In this document: positions 1 to 5,313 of the stretch, in pieces | How positions within the stretch are numbered: the first letter of the stretch is position 1 | How the letters are laid out: every line of letters begins with the position of its first letter | Assembly (NCBI GenBank): GCA_002372465.1 | Contig: DFGW01000172.1 | Span: 3,118-8,985 of the forward strand | Reading direction: 5' to 3' | From: Butyrivibrio sp. UBA3740 | Lineage (GTDB): Bacteria > Bacillota > Clostridia > Lachnospirales > Lachnospiraceae | Length of the DNA stretch: 5,868 nucleotides | The notes under the pieces: model-generated | Database searches by the model: none | What the model was told of the DNA's origin: nothing | What the model saw: only the letters and a program-made list of their open reading frames with translations | Program-made: the position numbers and the translations under genes

Positions 1-27
1 GAATTCTGGCTGAATGTCCTGTCTCAT
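1..27 (-). CDS. Start of an unidentified gene running off the left edge (partial, 9 codons)
   Basis: An ATG at 25-27 on the minus strand opens a frame read as MRQDIQPEF that is still open at the window edge. A purine-rich AGGTGA (35-40) lies 7 nt upstream of the ATG, which is good Shine-Dalgarno spacing. A strong-looking promoter lies about 110 bases further upstream (143-171). Nine residues are too few to assign any family. The call rests entirely on the promoter, leader, ribosome site and ATG being in the right order. It is downstream of the secreted-protein gene at 229-1818 and on the same strand, but has its own promoter, so it is probably a separate transcription unit. Confidence 0.5.
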
Positions 28-33
28 TTCTTT

Positions 34-40
34 CTCACCT
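34..40 (-). promoter_or_regulatory. Ribosome binding site of the left-edge gene
   Basis: On the minus strand this reads AGGTGAG, partly complementary to the 16S 3' end. The AGGTGA core is followed by 7 nt before the ATG at 27. It is the main support for that start codon. Confidence 0.5.
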
Positions 41-80
41 CACTATATCTTCAATACTTCATCTGTTTCCGACAGACGTT

Positions 81-102
81 GTCAGTACTTTACGTACCTG
101 AC
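81..102 (-). other. Leader hairpin upstream of the left-edge gene
   Basis: In the minus-strand RNA, GUCAG and CUGAC form a 5-bp stem, continued after one bulged G by UAC/GUA closing a GUAAA loop. It lies in the untranslated leader between the promoter (143-171) and the ribosome site (34-40). The 3' arm overlaps bases that could instead pair GACA/UGUC across 71-83, so the two pairings exclude each other. No U-tract follows, so it is not a terminator. Whether it has a regulatory role is unknown; a hairpin this small can occur by chance. Confidence 0.3.
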
Positions 103-121
103 ATAAAAGTGTTCACGATTA

Positions 122-135
122 CTGTTTTGCAACAG
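122..135 (-). other. 5'-terminal hairpin with GNRA-type loop, or small operator
   Basis: The DNA CTGTTTTGCAACAG is a perfect 5-bp inverted repeat around 4 bases. In minus-strand RNA it is a CUGUU/AACAG stem closed by a GCAA (GNRA class) tetraloop. The predicted transcription start is near 136, so the hairpin would form the very 5' end of the message, a position that often stabilises transcripts. As DNA it could also be an operator half-site pair just downstream of the promoter. The role is inferred from position only. Confidence 0.35.
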
Positions 136-142
136 CTATATA

Positions 143-171
143 ACTATAGCACACTCTTTTGCGTATGGCAA
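143..171 (-). promoter_or_regulatory. Sigma-70/SigA-type promoter with extended -10, for the left-edge gene
   Basis: On the minus strand, TTGCCA (166-171) is followed by exactly 17 bases and then TATAGT (143-148). TGC stands directly before the -10, giving an extended -10 (TGn). The -35 matches TTGACA at 5 of 6 positions and the -10 matches TATAAT at 5 of 6. The predicted start is near 136, leaving a leader of about 110 nt before the ATG at 27. It is the best promoter match I found in the window. Confidence 0.6.
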
Positions 172-207
172 GGACTTTTTACTCTTTGGTTTTGGGACCG
201 TTATATC

Positions 208-220
208 TCCTGGACCAGGA
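208..220. repeat. 13-bp perfect inverted repeat after the left secreted-protein gene
   Basis: TCCTGG and CCAGGA flank one central base, eight bases past the stop of the gene at 229-1818. In RNA it can form only a 5-bp stem with a 3-nt loop, and no U-run follows, so it is a poor terminator. It may be a protein site or chance. No better terminator is visible between this gene and the next promoter. Confidence 0.3.
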
Positions 221-228
221 AAGTAATA

Positions 229-1818
229 TCAGTCTGATACAGTTACTACATCCAAGGGATTGTAAACTGTCGTATCATATACTACTACACCAAGGATACT
301 GGCGAGTCTTAGGAACCCACAGTATCCTTTTTCATCAAGAAGGATCTCAATGTTAACACCACGTGGGATAAAGACACGAACTTTTTTCCCTTCATTGGGG
401 AAGATCAGCTCTATATCTATGTCGCCTCTTTCATCAAAGGCTTCCATGATCTCCCTGTCGAAGCATGCTATCATGTCTGTTTCAATCCTTAAGACTCCTC
501 CTGAAGGAGTTTCTCTGATGGCCTTAAGAATGGCTGCTTTCATATCTGCAGGGCTTATCTGAGCCATATTGAGCGTAAGAGTCCTTGCAGGCTGTACAGC
601 GCCATCTGCATTAGCCACTTCCGCCTTATATCCGTTAGTCACCTTGATCGGCATCTGAGGAACTGTCTCTTCTGCCTCTGAGCTGCCCTGATCTTCTATC
701 TCCACATCTCCGCCTGTAGCATCTTCGATGGCTTTTTTCAGTACTCTGAGGTCTATCCCTCCAAAGTAGCTGTTCAGAGTCACTTTGTATTTTCTTGGAT
801 TATCAGGGTCCTGAACCACTGAGACTGCCTGATTGCCATTAAGGTAATGATCGGAATCAACAGTAATGGATATCTCCTGCTGCTTGGTCATGGTCTTATA
901 TTCCACTTCGTTGTAGCCGGTGGCACTCCCAGCTCCTTCAAGTGTGTAACCATTCCCTTTGATATGAATAATGTACTGGATTGCATTACAAACGGACTCC
1001 GCTACTGCCTGCTCGTATTCAGTAGACGGCAGGCCTTCTTCTTGAGTGAAAACCGTTATTTCAGGATCTTCAATCTCATATACCACAATTTGAGGAGCAA
1101 CGTCTGTGTATGTTTCATCAGGCGTAAATATTACTATGTTATAAGTCATATTCCCTATCACAACACTACCTTGCTCTTTTCCAGGCTCGAACCCCATAAC
1201 AATTCCATTCGAAACATCTCCTTTTACCTTCACTGTCCCACCTTGAATCATGGCACTTCCGTTAATGTCGCCGCCCACATTGACAGTAGCAGTATCATTT
1301 ACTTCTACAGCTTGGTTTCCTATAACATCTCCTTCAACTGTGACCGTAGCATTATCTTTAGCTATAATTCCTACATTAGTAGTATATTCAGGAGCAGTAA
1401 CACTACCTCCTATTTCAACGATCGCATTATCTTCTGCAATTACCACATCAGAATCTGTAGAAGATACGTCCTTCTTAATATATATGTAGCTGGGAGGAGT
1501 TTCAGAATTTGAATTTTGAGCGTAAACAGCTGCGCCTTGATTGTTTGTCTCGGAAATAAACTCAACTTTGCCGTTAACAGTAATATTTCCACCATTGTCA
1601 ACAGCTACTCCATAATAAATTCCTTCTTCGGGGAGACCATCTTTTTTTATATCCCCATTATGTACTTCCGTATCACCTTCATCCGCATAAATGATAGTAT
1701 TATTAACAGCTGGAGTAGGCTCAGGCTCCTCCGCATAGACTGTAATAGAGCTGGTTGAGGCTAGCAAAGAACAAACGCTTATAGCGGATGCTATTTTGAC
1801 AAAAACAGGTTTACGCAT
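229..1818 (-). CDS. Secreted repeat protein with conserved C-terminal module (paralogue 1, 529 aa)
   Basis: No named family recognised. Residues 1-29 are a Sec signal peptide (MRKP start, hydrophobic core, VYA-E cleavage). The Cys at 16 is not in a lipobox, so this is not a lipoprotein. Residues about 76-210 hold degenerate repeats of roughly 20 residues with the pattern V-x-V-x-G-x-(V/I), as in right-handed beta-helix surface proteins. A middle block (about 274-368) has NAIQYIIHIK, YKTM, and FGGIDLRVLKKAIED. The C-terminal module (about 408-514) has GGVLRIETD, ACFD, IDIELIF, FIPRG and LLDEKGYCGFLRLA; a unique tail of about 15 residues follows. There is no LPxTG, SLH or membrane anchor at the C-terminus. 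The start at 1818 is preferred over an in-frame ATG at 1866 because it begins the signal peptide and has a ribosome site at 1823-1830. Paralogues lie at 3263-4999 and 5092-5868. An extracellular or cell-surface role such as binding or adhesion is inferred. Confidence 0.85.
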   Translation of the reverse strand: MRKPVFVKIASAISVCSLLASTSSITVYAEEPEPTPAVNNTIIYADEGDTEVHNGDIKKDGLPEEGIYYGVAVDNGGNITVNGKVEFISETNNQGAAVYAQNSNSETPPSYIYIKKDVSSTDSDVVIAEDNAIVEIGGSVTAPEYTTNVGIIAKDNATVTVEGDVIGNQAVEVNDTATVNVGGDINGSAMIQGGTVKVKGDVSNGIVMGFEPGKEQGSVVIGNMTYNIVIFTPDETYTDVAPQIVVYEIEDPEITVFTQEEGLPSTEYEQAVAESVCNAIQYIIHIKGNGYTLEGAGSATGYNEVEYKTMTKQQEISITVDSDHYLNGNQAVSVVQDPDNPRKYKVTLNSYFGGIDLRVLKKAIEDATGGDVEIEDQGSSEAEETVPQMPIKVTNGYKAEVANADGAVQPARTLTLNMAQISPADMKAAILKAIRETPSGGVLRIETDMIACFDREIMEAFDERGDIDIELIFPNEGKKVRVFIPRGVNIEILLDEKGYCGFLRLASILGVVVYDTTVYNPLDVVTVSD

Positions 1819-1822
1819 AATC

Positions 1823-1830
1823 TTCCTCTT
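1823..1830 (-). promoter_or_regulatory. Ribosome binding site fixing the start at 1818
   Basis: The minus strand reads AAGAGGAA, ending 4 nt before the ATG at 1818. It supports this start over the longer in-frame start at 1866, which would add 16 residues (MLFVISSLVSKEKRKI) in front of a normal signal peptide. Confidence 0.7.
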
Positions 1831-1856
1831 TTCTTTCGAAACTAAACTGCTGATAA

Positions 1857-1867
1857 CAAATAACATT
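1857..1867. repeat. Left copy of an 11-bp direct repeat flanking the nuclease gene
   Basis: CAAATAACATT here is repeated exactly at 3193-3203, just past the stop of the plus-strand nuclease gene. The copies bracket 1325 bases holding that whole gene with its promoter. A target-site duplication is one explanation; chance is possible because the word is AT-rich. Confidence 0.35.
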
Positions 1868-1981
1868 CTCGTAATATTATTTCGGCTTTTTGCGCGGCAC
1901 TTTCCATGGTAATAATGTCAGAAATTCATCTGAGCATTTTAGTTAAAGCGCCACTTTTTCTGTTTCTATATGCGCCTTCAT

Positions 1982-2023
1982 CCTTAAGAAATTCTTAAGG
2001 AATTTCGACTCTATTCTTAAGAA
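1982..2023. promoter_or_regulatory. Two perfect palindromes sharing ATTCTTAAG: probable operator
   Basis: The first is a 19-bp perfect palindrome (1982-2000) with 9-bp arms, CCTTAAGAA and TTCTTAAGG, around a single A. The second is the 10-bp palindrome TTCTTAAGAA (2014-2023). The nonamer ATTCTTAAG recurs in direct orientation at 1991-1999 and 2013-2021, 22 bp apart, about two helical turns. The pair ends 8 bp before the -35 of the nuclease-gene promoter (2032-2061) and lies in the divergent gap, so it could control either gene. The geometry suits a dimeric regulator, or a LytTR-type regulator that reads 9-bp direct repeats about 21-22 bp apart. The regulator itself is not in the window. This and the next entries account for the 343-base gene-free stretch 1819-2161; I see no small gene there. 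Confidence 0.5.
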
Positions 2024-2031
2024 ACTGTTCG

Positions 2032-2061
2032 TTGCCTGTTCGAATACCTCTGTGTTATATT
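2032..2061 (+). promoter_or_regulatory. Promoter with extended -10 for the nuclease-transposase gene
   Basis: TTGCCT (2032-2037) and TATATT (2056-2061) are separated by 18 bases, with TG at 2053-2054 giving an extended -10. The predicted transcription start is near 2068, leaving a leader of about 94 nt before the ATG at 2162. The ATTCTTAAG palindromes end just upstream of the -35, where an activator would bind. Confidence 0.5.
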
Positions 2062-2070
2062 AGCTTTCGC

Positions 2071-2089
2071 GGTTCAACTTCTATGAACC
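2071..2089 (+). other. 6-bp inverted repeat at the 5' end of the nuclease-gene leader
   Basis: GGTTCA (2071-2076) and TGAACC (2084-2089) surround 7 bases. In RNA this is a 6-bp hairpin only a few bases after the predicted transcription start near 2068. It may stabilise the 5' end or act as an operator half-site pair. There is no U-tract after it, so it is not a terminator. Confidence 0.35.
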
Positions 2090-2150
2090 ATCAGATTCGT
2101 GGCCATCGCCATCAATCCCACAATACAGTATTTGAATAGTATTAAGAAAA

Positions 2151-2155
2151 GAGGT
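2151..2155 (+). promoter_or_regulatory. Ribosome binding site fixing the nuclease start at 2162
   Basis: GAGGT, 6 nt before the ATG at 2162. It decides against the in-frame GTG at 2099, which has no comparable site and would add 21 residues of unlikely leader. Confidence 0.7.
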
Positions 2156-2161
2156 ATTAGT

Positions 2162-3190
2162 ATGCAAATTGAACACACAACACTAAAGGATCATTTCCCA
2201 ATGATCAGGGACAGATCGGCGATTATAGCCGATATCAATAAATCTACCCGCCTTCTTACAGACTTCAATAATTGGAGCAAAATTCGTCAGGAACTGTTTC
2301 TTGGTATTTGTACAGGAGCACGCGGAGTCAAAATGCTATATGACAGTCCTTTTAAAGAACTCCTTAACCCTGAGCATACCCCTGAGAGGCTTTCATCACT
2401 TCTAAGTGAACTTCTCTCAAGAAAAGTAACCGTAAAGGCAGTTCTTCCTAACGATAGCGAAAGGCTTGGAGATGAAATGTCTCTTGTAATAACTGATATT
2501 GTTGTCGAGCTCGAAGATGGAACAATAGCCAATATTGAAGTTCAGAAGATAGGTTATGCTTTCCCGGGCGAAAGAGTTTCATGCTACTCAGCAGATCTTT
2601 TGCTTCGACAATACAAGCGCGTACGTGACGAGCGCAAAGAGGCTTTCTCATATAAAGATCTGGCCCCGGTATACACCATAGTATTTATCGAGAAGAGCCC
2701 TCAGATATTCCACAAGTATCCTGACAGCTTCCTTCACTATTTCAGTGAGTCTTCAAACACAGGAATTAGCCTGAATCTTCTCCAAAATTTTATCTTTGTC
2801 CCCGTTGATATTTTCTTAAACAAGCTACATAATGAAGGTATAAATAGCAAACTGGATGCATGGCTTACTTTCCTGGGATGTGACGAGCCTAAGTGGATCA
2901 TAGAGCTCATCAGTCGTTATCCGGAATTCAAGCCCCTTTATTCGCACCTATATGACCTGTGCAGGAATATAGAAGGAGTGATGGATATGTTCTCAAAAGA
3001 GCTTCAGATCATGGATAGGAACACAGTAAAATACATGATAGATGAACTTCAAGAACAGCTTGATACTGCCAACGAACAGCTTGATACTGCCAATGAACAG
3101 CTCGAAACTGCCAACACAAAAGTAATCACCCTAACCGATGAAATTTCACGCCTTAACAAACTTCTAGACGAGAATGGAATAAAGCATTAA
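2162..3190 (+). CDS. PD-(D/E)XK nuclease family transposase-like protein (Rpn/PDDEXK_2)
   Basis: This 342-residue protein resembles the PDDEXK_2 family (PF12784; TIGR01784-like), cytoplasmic DNA nucleases annotated as putative transposases and related to the Rpn recombination-promoting nucleases. Residues 59-72 (LYDSPFKELLNPEH) are the usual early family signature. The nuclease core is ITDIVVELEDG with D112, then NIEVQ with E126 and Q128, then R138 and Y142 on the following helix. The usual E-x-K lysine is Gln here, as is common in this family. Residues about 240-285 are a helical tail. Residues about 294-338 form a coiled coil built on three tandem EQL(D/E)TAN heptads. The start at 2162 is set by the ribosome site at 2151-2155. 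It has its own promoter and lies opposite to the flanking secreted-protein genes, as expected of an inserted single-gene element. No inverted terminal repeats were found. Actual mobility is not shown. Confidence 0.85.
   Translation: MQIEHTTLKDHFPMIRDRSAIIADINKSTRLLTDFNNWSKIRQELFLGICTGARGVKMLYDSPFKELLNPEHTPERLSSLLSELLSRKVTVKAVLPNDSERLGDEMSLVITDIVVELEDGTIANIEVQKIGYAFPGERVSCYSADLLLRQYKRVRDERKEAFSYKDLAPVYTIVFIEKSPQIFHKYPDSFLHYFSESSNTGISLNLLQNFIFVPVDIFLNKLHNEGINSKLDAWLTFLGCDEPKWIIELISRYPEFKPLYSHLYDLCRNIEGVMDMFSKELQIMDRNTVKYMIDELQEQLDTANEQLDTANEQLETANTKVITLTDEISRLNKLLDENGIKH
3053..3115 (+). repeat. Three tandem 21-bp repeats encoding coiled-coil heptads
   Basis: Units at 3053-3073, 3074-3094 and 3095-3115 encode EQLDTAN, EQLDTAN and EQLETAN (residues 298-318 of the nuclease). 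The first two differ at one base, the third at two positions from the first. Each unit is exactly one coiled-coil heptad, so gain or loss by slippage would lengthen or shorten the coil without breaking frame. Confidence 0.9.
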
Positions 3191-3192
3191 AC

Positions 3193-3203
3193 CAAATAAC
3201 ATT
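3193..3203. repeat. Right copy of the 11-bp direct repeat
   Basis: CAAATAACATT, identical to 1857-1867, starting three bases past the nuclease stop codon. See the left copy for the interpretation as a possible target-site duplication. Confidence 0.35.
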
Positions 3204-3218
3204 TTATATAGTTCGCAA

Positions 3219-3247
3219 AACGGCCCGGGATATGATCTCGGGCCGTT
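3219..3247. terminator. Strong GC-rich hairpin between convergent genes, likely terminator
   Basis: Twelve-base arms AACGGCCCGGGA (3219-3230) and TCTCGGGCCGTT (3236-3247) pair with one G-U across the loop TATGA. It lies 28 bases after the nuclease stop and 15 bases after the stop of the minus-strand gene at 3263. In the minus direction the stem ends in UUUU; in the plus direction it runs into UUCUCUAUUG. Both U-tracts are modest, so termination may be stronger for the minus-strand gene, but use in both directions is plausible. Confidence 0.75.
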
Positions 3248-3262
3248 CTCTATTGCAGTATT

Positions 3263-3484
3263 TTAGATAGTCTGAGCCCCAAGAATTCCTGCAAGTCTTA
3301 AGTATCCACAGTAGCCCTTCTCATCAAGAAGTGTGCGGATGTTGGTGCCTCTTGGGATAAAGATTCTCATTCTCTGGCCGTTATGCATAAAGATCAGCTC
3401 AATATCTATATTCCCATTTGCTTCAAATGCCTCAAGCATCGCTTCATCAAAGCAGGATACGGAATCAGTCTCGATTCTGAGGAC
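3263..3484 (-). repeat. C-terminal coding segment duplicated at 5092-5313
   Basis: The last 73 codons and stop of this gene match 5092-5313 with only two amino-acid differences. A 38-base stretch (3303-3340 and 5132-5169) is identical. This marks a recent duplication or gene conversion. The gene at 229-1818 encodes a diverged version (46 of 73 residues identical by hand count). Confidence 0.85.
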
Positions 3485-4999
3485 TCCACCTGCGGGAGTT
3501 GTAGCGATATTATTAACAATTGCCTCCTTCATCTGGGAAGGAGTTGTCTCAGAGAGCTTGAAGCTTACTGTTCTGGCAGGTGCAACTGCATTACTTACAG
3601 GAGCGATCAGTGCTCCACTTCCATTGGTAACTACGATATTTGAAGCAGGTGGTGTTTCGATCTCATGCTGGCTTTCCTCTATTGCCTCTTCTATGGCCTT
3701 TCTGATCACCCAAAGTCTTATGCCACCAAACGCACTATTTAAAGTAACTGTATAAGTTCCATCAGAATTACGTGTAATCTTTACAGCGTCATTACCCTGA
3801 AGATAGTAGTCGGATTTAAGAGAAATGGTAACGCTGCTTCCATTTTTCATGGTCTTGTAGCCTTCAACTTTTTTGGCACTGTTGCTCTTTATGGCTTTGT
3901 CACCGTCATCAATCTTCATAATGTAATTGATGGCGCTTTTAATTGCATTTTTTGCTTCCTCAGCATCTACAAGGCTTGGACCGGACCCTTGCTCTGCTTG
4001 AACGATATGATCCTCATCCTGTGCTTTTATCTTAAATACAACAAGGGTTGGAGCACTCCAGGTTCTGGTGTCAGGATCTTCAGGCTCATCATCTGTATCT
4101 TCATCATCTAATTCTTCGTCATCATCTTCATCAGGTTCAGGAACCGGTCTTACAGAAGGTAATCCTACATATATTGCATAACCACCATCTTTTACTTCTA
4201 ACGTATCACCAACAACTGCAGTATATTGTGAACCATCAGGATTACTGGTCATATCCAATCCCAACCCACAACCTTCACCATAAAGATTGCCGTTTACAAC
4301 AAGCTTTCCACCCAGGTGAATAACTGCACCGACAGTGTCTGCAGTAACATTTCCTCCTACCTTTACCGTTCCCTCTTCCATACTGATACCCTGATCGCAA
4401 CCGGAAATATTGCCATCAACAGTAACCAGTGAATCGTAAGCACTAACTCCGATGGCTGTGGCATTTATATCATTTTTAACTGTCACTGCAGAATAATCTG
4501 CGGCAACTACGCCTTTTTCCCCTTCTGTAATACTGCCATTAAGAACCACATTGGAGTTTTCTGACACATCAATTGCTTTACTTTTAGCACCGGCAGTTAT
4601 ATTCCCATTTACAGTAACACTTGAATCTCCATAAGCATTTACTCCATCTGCATTGGATTTAATATCTCCATTAATTGTGGCTGTACCTCCTCCAACCTCC
4701 GAAACTGATGTAGAAGTACATACCACTGCTGCTCCAAAACCAGCACGTGTAGATTCAAAAGTAACATTTCCGTCAACCGTGATTTCGCCATTGTTTACAG
4801 CACCTACTGCGACGGTTTCATTATTATTTACAAATACATCATCTTCAACGGTTATTGTTTCTCCATTAGCAACAATCGGATTTGACTGCTGTTCCTGTGG
4901 CTCGTTATCCTCTGCAAAGGCTGTAACAGAGTTCATTGACACCACTATAGAAGCCATAGCTATAACTGATGTAATTCTTAAAAACTTTTCTCTTTTCAT
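3263..4999 (-). CDS. Secreted beta-helix-like repeat protein with acidic linker and conserved C-terminal module (paralogue 2, 578 aa)
   Basis: No named family recognised. Residues 1-29 are a signal peptide (MKREK, hydrophobic core, AFA-E cleavage). Residues about 45-280 contain clear repeats of 20-21 residues, such as SSVTVNGNITA, SAVTVKNDINA, SLVTVDGNISG and GTVKVGGNVTA, as expected for a right-handed beta-helix. Residues 290-308 are almost all Asp/Glu. Then come the middle block (about 353-440: AINYIMKI, GYKTM, YYLQGNDAV, FGGIRLWVIRKAIEEAI) and the C-terminal module (about 474-578: SQMKEAIV, GGVLRIETD, SCFD, IDIELIF, FIPRG, LLDEKGYCGYLRLA). There is no LPxTG or SLH anchor. The ribosome site AAGGAG lies 10 nt before the ATG. 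The gene follows paralogue 3 by 92 bp on the same strand and faces the nuclease gene. An extracellular binding or surface-layer role is inferred; the acidic linker suggests calcium binding or a flexible spacer. Confidence 0.85.
   Translation of the reverse strand: MKREKFLRITSVIAMASIVVSMNSVTAFAEDNEPQEQQSNPIVANGETITVEDDVFVNNNETVAVGAVNNGEITVDGNVTFESTRAGFGAAVVCTSTSVSEVGGGTATINGDIKSNADGVNAYGDSSVTVNGNITAGAKSKAIDVSENSNVVLNGSITEGEKGVVAADYSAVTVKNDINATAIGVSAYDSLVTVDGNISGCDQGISMEEGTVKVGGNVTADTVGAVIHLGGKLVVNGNLYGEGCGLGLDMTSNPDGSQYTAVVGDTLEVKDGGYAIYVGLPSVRPVPEPDEDDDEELDDEDTDDEPEDPDTRTWSAPTLVVFKIKAQDEDHIVQAEQGSGPSLVDAEEAKNAIKSAINYIMKIDDGDKAIKSNSAKKVEGYKTMKNGSSVTISLKSDYYLQGNDAVKITRNSDGTYTVTLNSAFGGIRLWVIRKAIEEAIEESQHEIETPPASNIVVTNGSGALIAPVSNAVAPARTVSFKLSETTPSQMKEAIVNNIATTPAGGVLRIETDSVSCFDEAMLEAFEANGNIDIELIFMHNGQRMRIFIPRGTNIRTLLDEKGYCGYLRLAGILGAQTI
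4076..4132 (-). repeat. Acidic low-complexity linker (GAT/GAA-rich)
   Basis: This encodes residues 290-308 of the 578-residue protein: 18 of 19 residues are Asp, Glu or Thr, with one Leu and one Pro breaking the run. The trinucleotide-like composition (GAT, GAA, GAC) is prone to in-frame length change. It separates the beta-helix repeats from the conserved C-terminal half, as the Asp run at 5845-5868 seems to do in the next gene. Confidence 0.7.
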
Positions 5000-5007
5000 A
5001 AACTAAA

Positions 5008-5015
5008 CTCTCCTT
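5008..5015 (-). promoter_or_regulatory. Ribosome binding site of paralogue 2
   Basis: The minus strand reads AAGGAGAG. The AAGGAG core sits 10 nt before the ATG at 4999, slightly longer than optimal but the only good site, and the start coincides with a proper signal peptide. Confidence 0.65.
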
Positions 5016-5052
5016 ATCCGATCACCAATAATAGTTCTGTATAAAATGGGAT

Positions 5053-5081
5053 AAAAGGTCCGCGAAATACTCACGGCTTTT
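5053..5081 (-). terminator. Imperfect hairpin with U-run after paralogue 3: weak terminator or attenuator
   Basis: In minus-strand RNA, CCGUG (5072-5076) pairs with CGCGG (5060-5064) with one G-U, around a 7-nt loop. AAAAG before and CUUUU after it extend the stem past a 2-nt bulge and provide the U-run. It starts 10 bases after the stop at 5092 and lies inside the 92-bp gap before paralogue 2. A stem this weak may allow partial read-through, so paralogues 3 and 2 could still be co-transcribed. Confidence 0.45.
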
Positions 5082-5091
5082 CTGATTGCTT

Positions 5092-5313
5092 TTAGATTGT
5101 CTGGGCGCCAAGAATTTCCGCAAGTCTTAAATATCCACAGTAGCCCTTCTCATCAAGAAGTGTGCGGATATTGGTACCTCTTGGGATAAAGATTCTCATT
5201 CTCTGGCCCTTATGCATAAAGATCAGCTCAATGTCGATATTTCCATTTGCTTCAAAAGCCTCAAGCATTGCTTCATCGAAGCATGATACGGAATCAGTCT
5301 CGATTCTGAGAAC
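5092..5313 (-). repeat. C-terminal coding segment duplicated at 3263-3484
   Basis: This is the partner of the segment at 3263-3484: 71 of 73 residues are identical, with N/K and G/E the only changes. Identity falls quickly upstream of codon V of GGVLRIETD, giving a sharply more conserved 3' end. Confidence 0.85.

Noticed and set aside
847..1758. Plus-strand open frames opposite the left secreted-protein gene (and similar ones at 3333-3755, 4048-4323, 4653-5006 and 5162-5614)
   Set aside because: They are antisense shadows of well-supported minus-strand genes, with no ribosome sites and no protein-like domain pattern.
1770..1773. Lipoprotein cysteine at residue 16 of paralogue 1
   Set aside because: The residues before it (ISV) do not form a lipobox, and the hydrophobic region continues past it to an ordinary VYA-E cleavage site.
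1819..1866. In-frame ATG at 1866 adding 16 residues to paralogue 1
   Set aside because: The ATG at 1818 begins a standard signal peptide and has the ribosome site; the extension would bury it.
1861..1970. Promoter for paralogue 1, for example TATAGA at 1965-1970
   Set aside because: No -35 with acceptable sequence and 16-18 bp spacing accompanies any -10-like hexamer here. A factor-dependent promoter using the nearby palindromes is possible but unproven.
2099..2161. In-frame GTG start 21 codons upstream of the nuclease ATG
   Set aside because: No ribosome site precedes it, while GAGGT sits at ideal spacing before the ATG at 2162, and family members start near that point.
1865..3175. 8-bp inverted match ATTCTCGT (1865-1872) / ACGAGAAT (3168-3175) as terminal inverted repeats
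   Set aside because: Too short, the right copy lies inside the nuclease coding region, and the left copy overlaps the direct repeat; chance is sufficient.
5038..5066. Promoter for paralogue 2 (TATACA at 5038-5043 with TTCGCG 17 bp upstream)
   Set aside because: The -10 is acceptable but the -35 is poor and overlaps the hairpin after paralogue 3; read-through from upstream is equally possible.
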